This document shows positions 1-7,525 of a stretch of DNA of 64,000 bases, in pieces (position 1 is the stretch's first letter; each line of letters begins with the position of its first letter). A program made the position numbers and the translations under genes. Source of the DNA: Ornithinimicrobium cryptoxanthini (lineage in GTDB: Bacteria; Actinomycetota; Actinomycetes; Actinomycetales; Dermatophilaceae); contig NZ_CP099490.1 in NCBI RefSeq assembly GCF_023923205.1, forward strand, positions 1,922,001-1,986,000, in the 5' to 3' direction. The notes beneath the pieces were generated by a model. It had not been told where the DNA came from. It did not search any database and saw only the letters and a program-made list of their open reading frames with translations.

Positions 1-477
1 GTCGCCGGTGCCCTGGCGGTCCTGGTGGCACTGGTCTCCAACGGCTGGGTGACCGCGTTGTGGGTGCTGGGCATCGTGCTGCTCGTCCAGCAGGTGGAGG
101 GCAATGTCCTGCAGCCCGTGCTGCAGAGCCGCACCATGCAGATGCACCCGGGCATCATCCTGCTCTCGGTCGCCGCCGGTGGCACATTGTTCGGCATCCC
201 GGGTGCGTTCCTGGCCGTCCCCATCGCAGCCTCGGCGATCGTGGCACTGCGCTACTTCTCCGAGCAGGTCGATCTGCGCACCGGCGACCTGCATCCAGGG
301 GATCTGACCCTGGCCACGCCAGAGGGGGTCATCACGGCCCAGGAAGGGGAGCGCGCCGCGAAGGAGCACCGACCGCAGGCGCCGGCAGACTCCGCAGACG
401 TGGCGGCTGCCCCCGCGAGCACCGCGACCGGGTCCAGCCCGCTCGGACGGCTGCGCCGCCGCTTGCGGCGTCGCTGA
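1..477 (+). CDS. AI-2E family transporter, C-terminal part (cut by window edge)
   Basis: The frame is open from base 1, so this is the last 158 residues of a longer gene that starts upstream. The visible part has hydrophobic helices, and the segment QQVEGNVLQPVLQS followed by a helix ending in GIPGAFLAVPIAA is typical of the C-terminal membrane region of the AI-2E/TqsA/PerM permease family (usually 350-400 residues). A polar, Ala/Arg-rich tail of about 70 residues follows and ends in an arginine cluster, so it is probably cytoplasmic. The family exports or conducts small molecules, and the substrate cannot be told from sequence. A GTG at 25 is internal, not the real start. A strong hairpin follows the stop codon. 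Confidence 0.8.
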   Translation, partial: VAGALAVLVALVSNGWVTALWVLGIVLLVQQVEGNVLQPVLQSRTMQMHPGIILLSVAAGGTLFGIPGAFLAVPIAASAIVALRYFSEQVDLRTGDLHPGDLTLATPEGVITAQEGERAAKEHRPQAPADSADVAAAPASTATGSSPLGRLRRRLRRR

Positions 478-537
478 GCCGCCAGCCCAGACGAGACACA
501 CCCGCGCGCGGCGCTGCTTCTGCACTCAGGACACACG

Positions 538-572
538 AGAGGGCCGCACCGACTGAGTCGGCGCGGCCCCTC
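538..572. terminator. Bidirectional hairpin terminator between convergent genes
   Basis: A GC-rich inverted repeat: the left arm starts GAGAGGGCCGC and the right arm ends GCGGCCCCTC, with complementary CCGACT/GAGTCGG at the apex and a few mismatches. It lies between the convergent ends of the permease (477) and CsbD (611), where one shared terminator is expected. There is no long T-tract on either side, as is common in high-GC actinobacteria. Confidence 0.7.
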
Positions 573-616
573 GTGGTCTGCGGACCACTACTTTCGTGGT
601 CTGCGGACCACTACTT
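572..616. repeat. Tandem duplication of a 23-bp palindromic unit
   Basis: Two near-identical head-to-tail units with a 23-bp period (572-594 and 595-616). Each contains the small hairpin GTGGTC-TGCG-GACCAC. The second unit runs into the 3' end of the CsbD gene and supplies its stop codon and last codons, so the duplication touches coding sequence. Confidence 0.85.
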
Positions 617-793
617 CGTGTTGTCGTCCCAGGCGTCCTTGAGCTTCTCGCCCTCCTGCTTGGTGTCAGCCTTGGCCTGGTCGACCATGCCCTCGGCCTG
701 CATGCTCTTGTCGTCCGTCGCGTCTCCGTAGGACTCCTTGGCCTTGCCCTTGGCCTCTTCGGCAGCGTTCTTGATCTTGTCGCCCATACCCAT
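611..793 (-). CDS. CsbD family stress-response protein
   Basis: A 60-residue hydrophilic protein beginning MGMGDKIKNAAEEAKGKAKE, the characteristic amphipathic Lys/Ala/Glu-rich start of CsbD-like proteins (Pfam CsbD). In Bacillus the family belongs to the sigma-B general stress regulon, and the molecular function is unknown. The start at 793 is chosen because GGAGG lies 6 nt upstream. A longer upstream extension is open but has unrelated composition. The last codons and the stop lie inside the tandem repeat at 572-616. It is transcribed divergently from rbpA. Confidence 0.9.
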   Translation of the reverse strand: MGMGDKIKNAAEEAKGKAKESYGDATDDKSMQAEGMVDQAKADTKQEGEKLKDAWDDNTK

Positions 794-1117
794 AACTAAC
801 CTCCAGGTCGGTGGTTCTCGGTCTCCACCACTGTCACTCGGGCGGAAGATCAGCGCAACCGCAGCGGCACCCCCCCTGCTCCCAAGACCCACCAGTGGGG
901 GGTGACCTGCGGATTGGCGCCCCAACCCCGAGAGTCGCTAAACTGTAGGGCTATCCCCTCCAAAGGTGCCTGCGAGGTCCGCATGCCGGACTGCGCCGCG
1001 TCCACGCGTGCGTTCTCCCCGGTGCCACCGGTGGGAACACGACGCTCGCCGCGAGCGTTGACACCAACAGTCCGCCAGATTGTTTAACCGTGTTCACCAA
1101 CACGATGGGAGTTCGAC
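794..1117. other. Divergent intergenic region csbD/rbpA
   Basis: 324 bp with no convincing gene. The right third holds the rbpA promoter elements (1034-1086) and its GGGAG Shine-Dalgarno sequence (1107-1111). The left part must contain the csbD promoter, but no clear -35/-10 pair is visible there. Confidence 0.6.
1034..1086 (+). promoter_or_regulatory. rbpA promoter region: sigma-R-like element overlapping a TTGACA box
   Basis: GGAAC at 1034-1038, then 18 nt, then GTT at 1057-1059. This fits the oxidative-stress ECF sigma-R/sigma-H consensus GGAAT-N16 to 19-GTT. Overlapping its -10, TTGACA (1058-1063) with a 17-nt spacer to TGTTTA (1081-1086) gives a possible housekeeping promoter. rbpA is a known sigma-R target in Streptomyces. 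The assignment here is inference from spacing and sequence. Confidence 0.55.
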
Positions 1118-1477
1118 ATGGCCGAGAGGTCCCTGCGAGGCACCAACCTGTCCTGGTTGTCCTTCGAGAGTGACGAGGGCGTCACCTTCTCCGAGCGTCA
1201 GATGGTCGCCTACACCTGCCCCGACGGTCACGTGACCGAGCTGCCCTTCTCCGTCGAGGCTGAGATCCCGGGCATCTGGGAGTGCCGCTGCGGCCTGAAC
1301 GGCAAGTTGAACGACGGCCCCGAGCCCGAGCTCAAGCCGGTCAAGGCCCCCCGCACCCACTGGGACATGCTGCTGGAGCGTCGCAGCGTCCCCGAGCTGG
1401 AAGAGCTGCTCGAGGAGCGCCTGGCGCTGCTGCGCGAAAAGCGTGGCGAGAAGCCCCGCCGTCAGCGCACCGCCTGA
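1118..1477 (+). CDS. rbpA: RNA polymerase-binding protein RbpA
   Basis: 119 residues that match RbpA over the full length: the unstructured N-terminal start MAERSLRGTNLSW, a core with a cysteine/histidine zinc-type pattern (C34 PDGH, then CRC near residue 58), and the C-terminal sigma-interaction domain with TPLE-like helices after THWDMLLERRS. RbpA is an actinobacterial transcription factor that binds the principal sigma subunit and RNA polymerase and stabilises open complexes. The ATG at 1118 has GGGAG 6 nt upstream. The gene stands alone between a stress-type promoter and a perfect hairpin terminator. Confidence 0.97.
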   Translation: MAERSLRGTNLSWLSFESDEGVTFSERQMVAYTCPDGHVTELPFSVEAEIPGIWECRCGLNGKLNDGPEPELKPVKAPRTHWDMLLERRSVPELEELLEERLALLREKRGEKPRRQRTA

Positions 1478-1492
1478 CCAGCACACACGACA

Positions 1493-1531
1493 GCACGAGG
1501 CCCACCCGGTTCAACCGGGTGGGCCTCGTGC
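1493..1531 (+). terminator. rbpA terminator
   Basis: A perfect inverted repeat with arms starting GCACGAGGCCCACCCGG and a tiny loop around TTCAA, 16 nt after the rbpA stop. It is followed by a short pyrimidine stretch (CTTCTC). It also faces the end of fxsA (1608) and could act in both directions. Confidence 0.85.
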
Positions 1532-1607
1532 TTCTCAGGCCGATCTCCCGACAAATTTGGTAGCGGTTTTGCTGGTCCATCCCGTCTTTTGATAGCGGTT
1601 TCGCGGC

Positions 1608-2288
1608 TTACTCGCGGGGCGGCGGGTCCTCAGAGACGATCTCTCCCTCAATGACGTCGGAGCCTCCCGGCCCTCTCGAACCCGGCCCAGAACCCGTCCC
1701 CGCACCGGAGCGGGACCTGGCTCCCCCGGCCCCTGGCATGGTCCCGGGCAGGACGGTCGCCACGCGGGCGCCCAGGACCACCTGGAGCAGTCTGCGACTC
1801 ACGCCGCGGGTGAACGGCAGGATCAGGAAGATGCCGAGCAGGTCGCTGACGAACCCGGGCAGCAGGAGGAGCAGACCGCCCACCAGGATCAGGCTGGCAT
1901 CAGCAAGCTCACGCCCGGGCATCCGCCCGGTGTCCACGGCGGTGCGCAGTGCCCGCCAGGTGCGCGAGCTCTCCCGGCGCACCAGGACGCTGCCGATGAC
2001 GACAAAGAGCAGCAGCAGCCCGATCGTCCACCACGGACCGATGGCCTGGCCCACCGCGATCAGCACCACGATCTCCAGGAGCACCAGCAGCATCACCCCG
2101 GCAAAGATCAGACGCAGTCTGCGGGGCGCTCGGCGGCGACCGGGCCGCGTGCTGGAGACCCGCCGGCGCCCCGAGGGGCCGCCACCGCCTGCAGACCCGG
2201 TCCTTCCTGATCCGGCCGCGCCAGGTCCGCTGCCCGAACCGCTGTCGTCCGGGCGGATCGGGCCGCTCAGTCCGTCAGTTCGCGCCAT
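1608..2288 (-). CDS. fxsA: FxsA family membrane protein
   Basis: 226 residues. After a long disordered Gly/Ser/Pro/Arg-rich N-terminus (about 85 residues), the FxsA core follows: paired hydrophobic helices (LRLIFAGVMLLVLLEI, WWTIGLLLLFVVIGS), the conserved RRESSRTWRALRTA segment, and GGLLLLLPGFVSDLLGI. E. coli FxsA influences phage F exclusion by sequestering PifA; the general role is unknown. ATG 2288 is chosen because it keeps the overlap with the upstream ppm gene to 22 nt. The 3' tail is again Gly/Ser-rich. It is probably the last gene of an lnt-ppm-fxsA unit. Confidence 0.85.
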   Translation of the reverse strand: MARTDGLSGPIRPDDSGSGSGPGAAGSGRTGSAGGGGPSGRRRVSSTRPGRRRAPRRLRLIFAGVMLLVLLEIVVLIAVGQAIGPWWTIGLLLLFVVIGSVLVRRESSRTWRALRTAVDTGRMPGRELADASLILVGGLLLLLPGFVSDLLGIFLILPFTRGVSRRLLQVVLGARVATVLPGTMPGAGGARSRSGAGTGSGPGSRGPGGSDVIEGEIVSEDPPPRE

Positions 2289-3094
2289 GTCCCGCCCGAT
2301 CCGATCCGGCCGACCGCCCGACGCGCTGCGGCGCCGACCTGCGCCCCACGACGGCTGATCCCCCACAGGGTCACCCGGCCCAGAGCCTCCTGCACGATGC
2401 GACGATCCATCTTGGAGGTGCCCACCTCACGCTCGACAAAGTCGATCGGCACCTCGACCACCCGCAGTCCGCGGTCGACCGCGCGCAACGTCAGGTCCAC
2501 CTGGAAGCAGTAGCCCTGGGAAGCGACTCCGTCGAGGTCCATCTGGCGCAACGCGTCCAGCCGATAGACCCGATAGCCGGCCGTCGCATCACGCACCGGG
2601 ATGCCCACCGCGGCGCGAGTGTAGGTGTTGGCACCGCGGCTGAGCAGGTCTCTCGAGCGTGGCCAGTTGTGGGTGGCCCCGCCAGGCACCCAGCGCGAGC
2701 CGATGACCAGCTCAGCCTCCTCGGCCGCAGCCAGCAGCGTGCCCAGCTGCTCCGGCAGGTGGGACCCGTCGGCATCCATCTCGACGACCGCGTCATACCC
2801 CTCGGCCGCCGCCCAGGCAAAGCCAGCGAGATAGGCAGGACCGAGCCCCTGCTTGCCCGCCCGGTGCAGCACCCGCACCTGCGGATCGGAGGAGGCCAGC
2901 TCGTCGGCGAGGGCGCCGGTGCCGTCCGGGCTGTTGTCATCCAGGACCAGGATGTCGACCTGCGGCTGGGCTGCGCGCACGCGCGCGACCACGCCGGGAA
3001 GGGAGTCCTTCTCGTTGTAGGTCGGGATGAGGACGACGACCCGTCCGAGGGGCTGCTTCATGGTGCTGGAGGACCTGCCTTGCTGAGGAGACAT
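2267..3094 (-). CDS. Polyprenol monophosphomannose synthase (GT2)
   Basis: 275 residues, a family 2 glycosyltransferase with VLIPTYNEKDSL, the nucleotide-binding LDDNSPDGTG and the catalytic EMDADGSH. Later motifs (GSRWVPGG, DATAGYRVYR, GYCFQVDLT, VEREVGTSKM) match dolichol/polyprenol-phosphate mannosyltransferases. It would move mannose from GDP-mannose to polyprenyl phosphate for extracytoplasmic glycosylation. It follows lnt by 11 nt. In mycobacteria the two activities are fused as Ppm1, but here they are separate genes. The start at 3094 is preferred for this spacing; an internal ATG at 3061 is an alternative. Confidence 0.92.
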   Translation of the reverse strand: MSPQQGRSSSTMKQPLGRVVVLIPTYNEKDSLPGVVARVRAAQPQVDILVLDDNSPDGTGALADELASSDPQVRVLHRAGKQGLGPAYLAGFAWAAAEGYDAVVEMDADGSHLPEQLGTLLAAAEEAELVIGSRWVPGGATHNWPRSRDLLSRGANTYTRAAVGIPVRDATAGYRVYRLDALRQMDLDGVASQGYCFQVDLTLRAVDRGLRVVEVPIDFVEREVGTSKMDRRIVQEALGRVTLWGISRRGAQVGAAARRAVGRIGSGGTWRELTD

Positions 3095-3105
3095 GTCCCA
3101 GCAGC

Positions 3106-4599
3106 CTAACGCCGGCGGCGGGTCAGAACCGCGCCGAGGATCATCGCGGCCAGCCCGGCGACGGCGATCCGCTCGGGCCACCAGCCCAACTCCGCCGCCA
3201 GGGTCAGGTCGGTCCGGCGCGGCACGGACCCGGAGATGATGTCCTGGGTGAAGAGCTCGGTCTTGTCATGCACCGACCCGTCCGGCATGACCAGGCCGCT
3301 GACCCCGACGGTGCTCACGTGCACCACCGCTCGGCCCAGCTCGACCGCCTTGACCCGGGAGGCGGCCAGCTGCTGCTCGGACTCGGCGGTGAAGCCGAAG
3401 GTCGCGTTGTTGGTCGGGACGAACAGGACCTCCGCGCCCAGCAGGACGTTTTCGCGCATCAGGTCATCCACCACGACCTCGAAGCAGATCGCGACGCCGA
3501 GCATGAGGTCACGACCTGCGAGCGGGACCGTCAGCACCCCGGGCTCGGTGCCGGCCACGAAGTCGCGGGCCACGAGGTCGACCTGGTCGCTGAAGAGCCG
3601 GAAGAAGTCCCGATAGGGGATGTACTCGCCGAACGGCACCGGTCGCTGCTTGACATAACGATCGACTACGCCCTCCCCCGGCAGATAGAGCAGGCTGGCG
3701 TTGGTGGAGTGGTCCTCCGGTTCCCGCAGGACAGCCCCCACGATCAGGGGCACGTCCAGCGCCGCGACCGCCTCGGCGATCGCCATGGCGGCGTCCTGGT
3801 TGCGCAGCGGATCGATGTCAGAGGCGTTCTCGGGCCACAGCACCAGCTCCGGTGCCGCCAGCTCCCCACGCTCGACCAGCTCCGCTGCGTGCAGCGTGGT
3901 GGAGACGTGCTTGTCCAGGACGGCGCGACGCTGTGCGTTGAACTCCAGGGTCATCTCCGGCACGTTGCCCTGCACGCCCAGGACCTGAAGGGGCTCACCG
4001 TCGATCGGACGTGGGATCGCCAGTGGGCCGACGAGCAGCACAGCCGCTGTCAGCCCGGCAGCCGGGGCCACCCAGCGGCTGGGTCCGCGCACGGCGCGTT
4101 CCAGGGCGAGTGCCCCCAGGGCTCCGACGAGGGCTGCGACAAAGGTGACACCGGGTGTGCCGAGCCATGACGCCACGGCCAGCAGGGGCGCGTCGGCCTG
4201 GCTGAAGCCCACCCGCGCCCAGGGGAACCCGCCAAAGGGGGTGGTGGACCGGGCGAGCTCGCTGACCACCCAGGCCAGGGCCACGGACAGGGGCCGCACC
4301 CCGTCCCGCTGGAGGTAGCCGCAGACGGCCCCCAGCCCCGCGACATACAGGGCCTCCAGCCCAGAGAGCGCCAGCCAGGGCAGGGCACCAACGAAGACGC
4401 CGGTCCAGGACAGCAGCGGCACGAGATAGGCCAGGCCGGCCGTCAGGCCGAGGGCCAGCCCGCGCCAGAGCCCGACCTGCGCGGTCGCCAGTGCCAGGGC
4501 ACCGATCCCGACGTAGGCCATCCACCACAGGTCGTGGGTGGGGAAGGCCAGCCACAGGCACAATCCTGCGGCGACGGACAGGACCAGGCGGAGCAGCAC
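3106..4599 (-). CDS. lnt: Apolipoprotein N-acyltransferase
   Basis: 497 residues with an N-terminal set of about six membrane helices (residues 1-195), a periplasmic-side nitrilase-fold domain (about 205-470) and a final helix. The expected catalytic triad is visible: E257 in WPENAS, K317 in RYVKQRPVPFGEYIP and C372 in VAICFE. Lnt adds the third acyl chain to lipoproteins; substrates in this window would include the solute-binding protein and the FKBP lipoprotein. It is co-directional with ppm and fxsA, with the first start 48 nt from the DAHP synthase end. Confidence 0.96.
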   Translation of the reverse strand: MLLRLVLSVAAGLCLWLAFPTHDLWWMAYVGIGALALATAQVGLWRGLALGLTAGLAYLVPLLSWTGVFVGALPWLALSGLEALYVAGLGAVCGYLQRDGVRPLSVALAWVVSELARSTTPFGGFPWARVGFSQADAPLLAVASWLGTPGVTFVAALVGALGALALERAVRGPSRWVAPAAGLTAAVLLVGPLAIPRPIDGEPLQVLGVQGNVPEMTLEFNAQRRAVLDKHVSTTLHAAELVERGELAAPELVLWPENASDIDPLRNQDAAMAIAEAVAALDVPLIVGAVLREPEDHSTNASLLYLPGEGVVDRYVKQRPVPFGEYIPYRDFFRLFSDQVDLVARDFVAGTEPGVLTVPLAGRDLMLGVAICFEVVVDDLMRENVLLGAEVLFVPTNNATFGFTAESEQQLAASRVKAVELGRAVVHVSTVGVSGLVMPDGSVHDKTELFTQDIISGSVPRRTDLTLAAELGWWPERIAVAGLAAMILGAVLTRRRR

Positions 4600-4647
4600 G
4601 AGGTCACCCTAGGTGACGGCGCTGCGAGGTCCGCTCCCCCGCCTGGT

Positions 4648-5751
4648 TCAGGAGCTCCGTCGGTCCCGCCGCTCGCGCGTGGCGGCGGCGAGGTCGCTCA
4701 GCACCTGCTCCGTGGTGGCCCACTCCATGCAGGAGTCGGTCACCGACTGACCATAGGTCAGACCGTGCGGTGCGGGCTCCTGCCGGCCGCCCACCAGGAA
4801 GCTCTCCAGCATCACCCCCGCGACCGTGTCGTCACCTGCCGCGACCTGGGCTGCGATCTCGCGGGCGACGACGGCCTGGCGGATGTGGTCCTTGCCGCTG
4901 TTGCCGTGGCTGGCGTCGACCACCAGGCGAGGAGTCAGTCCTGCCTTGACGAGCCGCTCACGGCTGCTGGCCACGGACGGGACGTCGTAGTTGGGGCCGG
5001 TGCGTCCGCCACGCAGGATGACGTGACCGTCGGGGTTGCCCTCGGTCTCCACCAGGGCGGCGCGGCCGGCGTCGTCGACCCCGAGGAAGGTCTGAGGGGC
5101 CGCGGAGGCCACGCAGGCGTCCACCGCGACCTGGACGCTGCCGTCCGACCCGTTCTTGAGCCCGACCGGCATGGACAGGCCTGAGACGAGCTGCCGGTGC
5201 ACCTGCGACTCGACCGTGCGGGCCCCGATCGCGCCATACGTCACGGTGTCCGCGATGTATTGCGGCGTCGTGGTCTCGAGGAACTCACACCCCGCGGGGA
5301 GACCCGCGGCCAGGACGTCCAGGAGCACCTTGCGGGCCAGCCTCAGTCCGCGCGGGATGTCATAGGTGCCGTCCAGGTCCGGGTCGTTGATCAGACCCTT
5401 CCAGCCGGTCGTGGTGCGCGGCTTCTCAAAATAGACCCGCATCACCACCACGAGGTCGTCGGCCAGCTGCTCGGCCAGCGCGGACAGGCGGTGGGCATAG
5501 GCGATCACGGCGACCGGGTCGTGCACCGAGCACGGGCCGACGATGACCACGAGCCGGTCGTCGACGCCGCGCAGCACGTCCTGCACGTCCTGGCGGGAGC
5601 GCGCGACCAGGTCGGCCAGCCCATCGGACAGCGGTTGCTCCGCGAGGATCTCCGCAGGGGTGGGCAGCGGCTCCATGCGTCGCACGCGCAGGTCGTTGGT
5701 CGTGACGTGCGTGCTGCTGGCCGCGGTGGCGTCCGGGTGGGGGCTCATCAT
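4648..5751 (-). CDS. aroF: 3-deoxy-7-phosphoheptulonate synthase, class I (AroF/G/H type)
   Basis: 367 residues. VGPCSVHDP, the PEP/E4P-binding KPRTTTGWKGLINDP, GLKNGSDGS, and VDASHGNSGK identify a class I DAHP synthase, the first step of the shikimate pathway. The start is one of two adjacent ATGs (5751 or 5748) with GAGG upstream. The upstream region contains a candidate aromatic leader peptide and attenuator hairpins, which suggests ribosome-mediated control by aromatic amino acids. The symbol aroF follows the leader-controlled corynebacterial enzyme; which effector inhibits this enzyme cannot be read from sequence. Confidence 0.95.
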   Translation of the reverse strand: MMSPHPDATAASSTHVTTNDLRVRRMEPLPTPAEILAEQPLSDGLADLVARSRQDVQDVLRGVDDRLVVIVGPCSVHDPVAVIAYAHRLSALAEQLADDLVVVMRVYFEKPRTTTGWKGLINDPDLDGTYDIPRGLRLARKVLLDVLAAGLPAGCEFLETTTPQYIADTVTYGAIGARTVESQVHRQLVSGLSMPVGLKNGSDGSVQVAVDACVASAAPQTFLGVDDAGRAALVETEGNPDGHVILRGGRTGPNYDVPSVASSRERLVKAGLTPRLVVDASHGNSGKDHIRQAVVAREIAAQVAAGDDTVAGVMLESFLVGGRQEPAPHGLTYGQSVTDSCMEWATTEQVLSDLAAATRERRDRRSS

Positions 5752-5819
5752 GGTCCTCTAGGTCTAGGAGGCGGGATCACCCTCGCTGCCGAAGCGTCCG
5801 CCCCACTGAGATGGCGAAA

Positions 5820-5899
5820 GGCGCGGACCGTGTGGTCCACGCCCTGGTCGGCTCCGGTGTGCGCGCGTCAGATGATCCTCGCGCCGGCCGGAGCCGACC
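5820..5899 (-). promoter_or_regulatory. Candidate aro attenuator hairpins
   Basis: On the minus strand two structures follow the leader codons. The first is a perfect 12-bp inverted repeat, GGTCGGCTCCGG (leader coding part, 5899-5888) with its complement at 5857-5846. The second is a 10-bp hairpin (5843-5834 with 5829-5820, one U-G wobble, 4-nt loop) followed by TTTCGCC, which looks like a terminator. The first arm lies just after the Tyr-Trp-Phe-Phe codons, so ribosome position could change folding. The exact antiterminator pairing was not resolved. Confidence 0.6.
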
Positions 5900-5930
5900 C
5901 AAAGAACCAATAGTCGCGAGCGGTGTGCAT
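5868..5930 (-). CDS. aro leader peptide (20 residues, DYWFF core)
   Basis: A 20-codon reading frame, ATG 5930 to TGA 5868, with the consecutive codons Asp-Tyr-Trp-Phe-Phe at positions 6-10. Four adjacent aromatic codons including Trp in so short a frame, directly upstream of a DAHP synthase and over an attenuator-like structure, are the signature of a leader peptide. A comparable leader is reported upstream of aroF in Corynebacterium. There is no Shine-Dalgarno sequence. A TACCCT hexamer ends 6 nt before the ATG, so the transcript probably starts at the ATG (leaderless). Confidence 0.75.
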   Translation of the reverse strand: MHTARDYWFFGSAPAGARII

Positions 5931-6329
5931 GGCTAGAGGGTACCTGGCTCCGGTGAGTGCTGTGAGTCAGGGTCCGTGCGCCGTTGGTGCCGATCCTCCC
6001 GCGACGGGTTGTCGCCGAAGTCACGTTGTCTACTGAGCGCACGGACCCTGACTTGTCCACAGTCATGCGTCCCGGCACCCTTGCGCGGTCGACACGTTGG
6101 CACGGGACGAGCAACCGGCGGTCCGGGCTACCAGGGTGGCCCCACCTCGCGATGAAACCTGTTGCGGACCTGGGAGCTAACTTAGCCTGCTGGCGCGTCC
6201 TGTCAAACCCCGAGTGACCTGCGGTTTTGCGCGTTCATGCAGGTCAGGTGGTGGTGCGCCACGTCACACTTTGCGACGAACGGCAGGCGGACCCCGGCGT
6301 GTCGCGGACGACACGCCGAGGGGACGTGT
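5931..6329. other. Intergenic region upstream of the aro leader
   Basis: 399 bp without a supported gene. It holds the probable aro leader -10 (TACCCT, 5942-5937), an 8-bp inverted repeat TGACCTGC/GCAGGTCA (6215-6222 and 6239-6246, 16-nt spacer) of unknown role, and the hairpin at 6295-6318 after the kam operon. Short open frames here lack coding character. Confidence 0.5.
6295..6318 (-). terminator. Putative terminator of the kal end of the kam operon
   Basis: A perfect 10-bp hairpin CGGCGTGTCG-CGGA-CGACACGCCG, 12 nt after the kal stop codon. No T-tract follows. Confidence 0.6.
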
Positions 6330-6722
6330 TCACCCGGCCGGCGGGACGACGACGACACCGCGCGCGGTCGTCGCCAGGAGGGGCGGATCCAGCAGATCCG
6401 CGGCCGACTCACCGCGCTGGCTGGTGCCGCGGGCGGTCACCCGCACCTCGAAGTCCATCTCTCGACTGCGCGACCCGACGCGCACGAGCGTGGCGGAGAT
6501 CTCCAGGCAGTCACCGGCGCGCACCGGGCCGAGGAACTGCACGTCGGAGTAGGACGCGAAGAGTCCTTCGTCGCCGTCCGTGCGGATGCACAGCTCAGTG
6601 GCGACGTCACCGAACAGAGCCAGGCTGTAGGCCCCGTCGACGAGGTTGCCGGCATAGTGCGCGTGACTGTAGGGGACATAGCGGGAGTGGACGACGCGGT
6701 CGCCGACGGTGGCCTGGCTCAC
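6330..6722 (-). CDS. kal: 3-aminobutyryl-CoA ammonia-lyase
   Basis: 130 residues with a hot-dog fold pattern. The N-terminal SHAHYAGNLVDGAYSL segment and the length match Kal of the lysine fermentation pathway, which eliminates ammonia from L-3-aminobutyryl-CoA to give crotonyl-CoA. It starts with GTG inside the stop of kamE (GTGA overlap) and is the last gene of the operon kdd-amidohydrolase-kamD-kamE-kal. Taken alone, the protein could be called only a generic hot-dog thioesterase or dehydratase; the genomic context makes Kal the best assignment. Confidence 0.88.
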   Translation of the reverse strand: MSQATVGDRVVHSRYVPYSHAHYAGNLVDGAYSLALFGDVATELCIRTDGDEGLFASYSDVQFLGPVRAGDCLEISATLVRVGSRSREMDFEVRVTARGTSQRGESAADLLDPPLLATTARGVVVVPPAG

Positions 6723-7525
6723 TGCTGCTCCTGTGGTGGCTTCGAGGACTTCTTGGGGTTCTGCGGTGGCCGGGACTTCCGGGACGCGACGGCGTGGACC
6801 AGATAGGAGGCCACCTCGGACGGTGTGGTGCCCTTGCCGAAGATGCGATCGACCCCCAGCTCCTGGGCCGTTCCCTCGGCGAAGCGCGGACCGCCCGCGA
6901 TCAGCAGCGGGACCTCGCCGCTCGGATAGGCCTCGCGGAAGGCGGCGGACATCGCCGTGGTGTTGTGGATGTGTGCGTCGCGCTGGGTGACGACCTGACT
7001 GATGAGGACCGCGTCCGCCTGCTCAGCGCGCGCGGCCTCCACGAGCTCAGGCACCAGCACCTGCGCGCCGAGGTTGACCACCCGGACCTCGGAGTAGGAC
7101 TCCAGCCCCTTCTCACCGGCAAAGCCCTTGATGTTGAGGATCGCGTCGATGCCCACCGTGTGGGCGTCGGTGCCGATGCAGGCGCCGACCACGACCAGCG
7201 GACGACGCAACGACTTCTTGATGGCCCCGTTGACCTCCTTGGCCGACAGCAGCGGGAAGTCCCGCTCAATGACCTCGACCTTGTCCAGCTCGACCAGATG
7301 GGTCACGCTGCCATAGACGACAAAGAAGGTGTGCTCACGGCCCATCGCCTTGGCGTGCACGAGCAGCGCCGGGGACAGGCCCATCTTCTCGGCCAGCTGC
7401 AAGGCCGCGCCCTCGGCCCGCTTGTCGTGCGGGATCGGCAGGGTGAACGAGACCTGGATCATGCCGTCACCGGTCATGTCGCCATAGGGGCGGATCACCG
7501 AGCCCTGCTCCTTTGCGCCGCTCAC
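6719..7525 (-). CDS. kamE: Lysine 5,6-aminomutase, beta subunit
   Basis: 268 residues. The C-terminal half is a B12-binding Rossmann domain with the DxHxxG motif (D120-A-H122-T-V-G125), whose His replaces the dimethylbenzimidazole ligand of cobalamin. Shortly after it, K133 in NIKG is the likely pyridoxal phosphate lysine, and the later LISQ and AGGPRF complete the domain. With KamD it shifts the 6-amino group of beta-lysine to C5. The GTG start (7525) overlaps the kamD stop as GTGA and has a strong GGAGGAGGG Shine-Dalgarno sequence. The C-terminal tail is Lys/Pro-rich. Confidence 0.95.
   Translation of the reverse strand: MSGAKEQGSVIRPYGDMTGDGMIQVSFTLPIPHDKRAEGAALQLAEKMGLSPALLVHAKAMGREHTFFVVYGSVTHLVELDKVEVIERDFPLLSAKEVNGAIKKSLRRPLVVVGACIGTDAHTVGIDAILNIKGFAGEKGLESYSEVRVVNLGAQVLVPELVEAARAEQADAVLISQVVTQRDAHIHNTTAMSAAFREAYPSGEVPLLIAGGPRFAEGTAQELGVDRIFGKGTTPSEVASYLVHAVASRKSRPPQNPKKSSKPPQEQQ

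Noticed and set aside
5764..6114. 116-codon minus-strand frame upstream of the DAHP synthase
   Set aside because: It overlaps the leader peptide in another frame, and its composition (Arg/Ser/His-rich) is not protein-like; the leader explains the region better.
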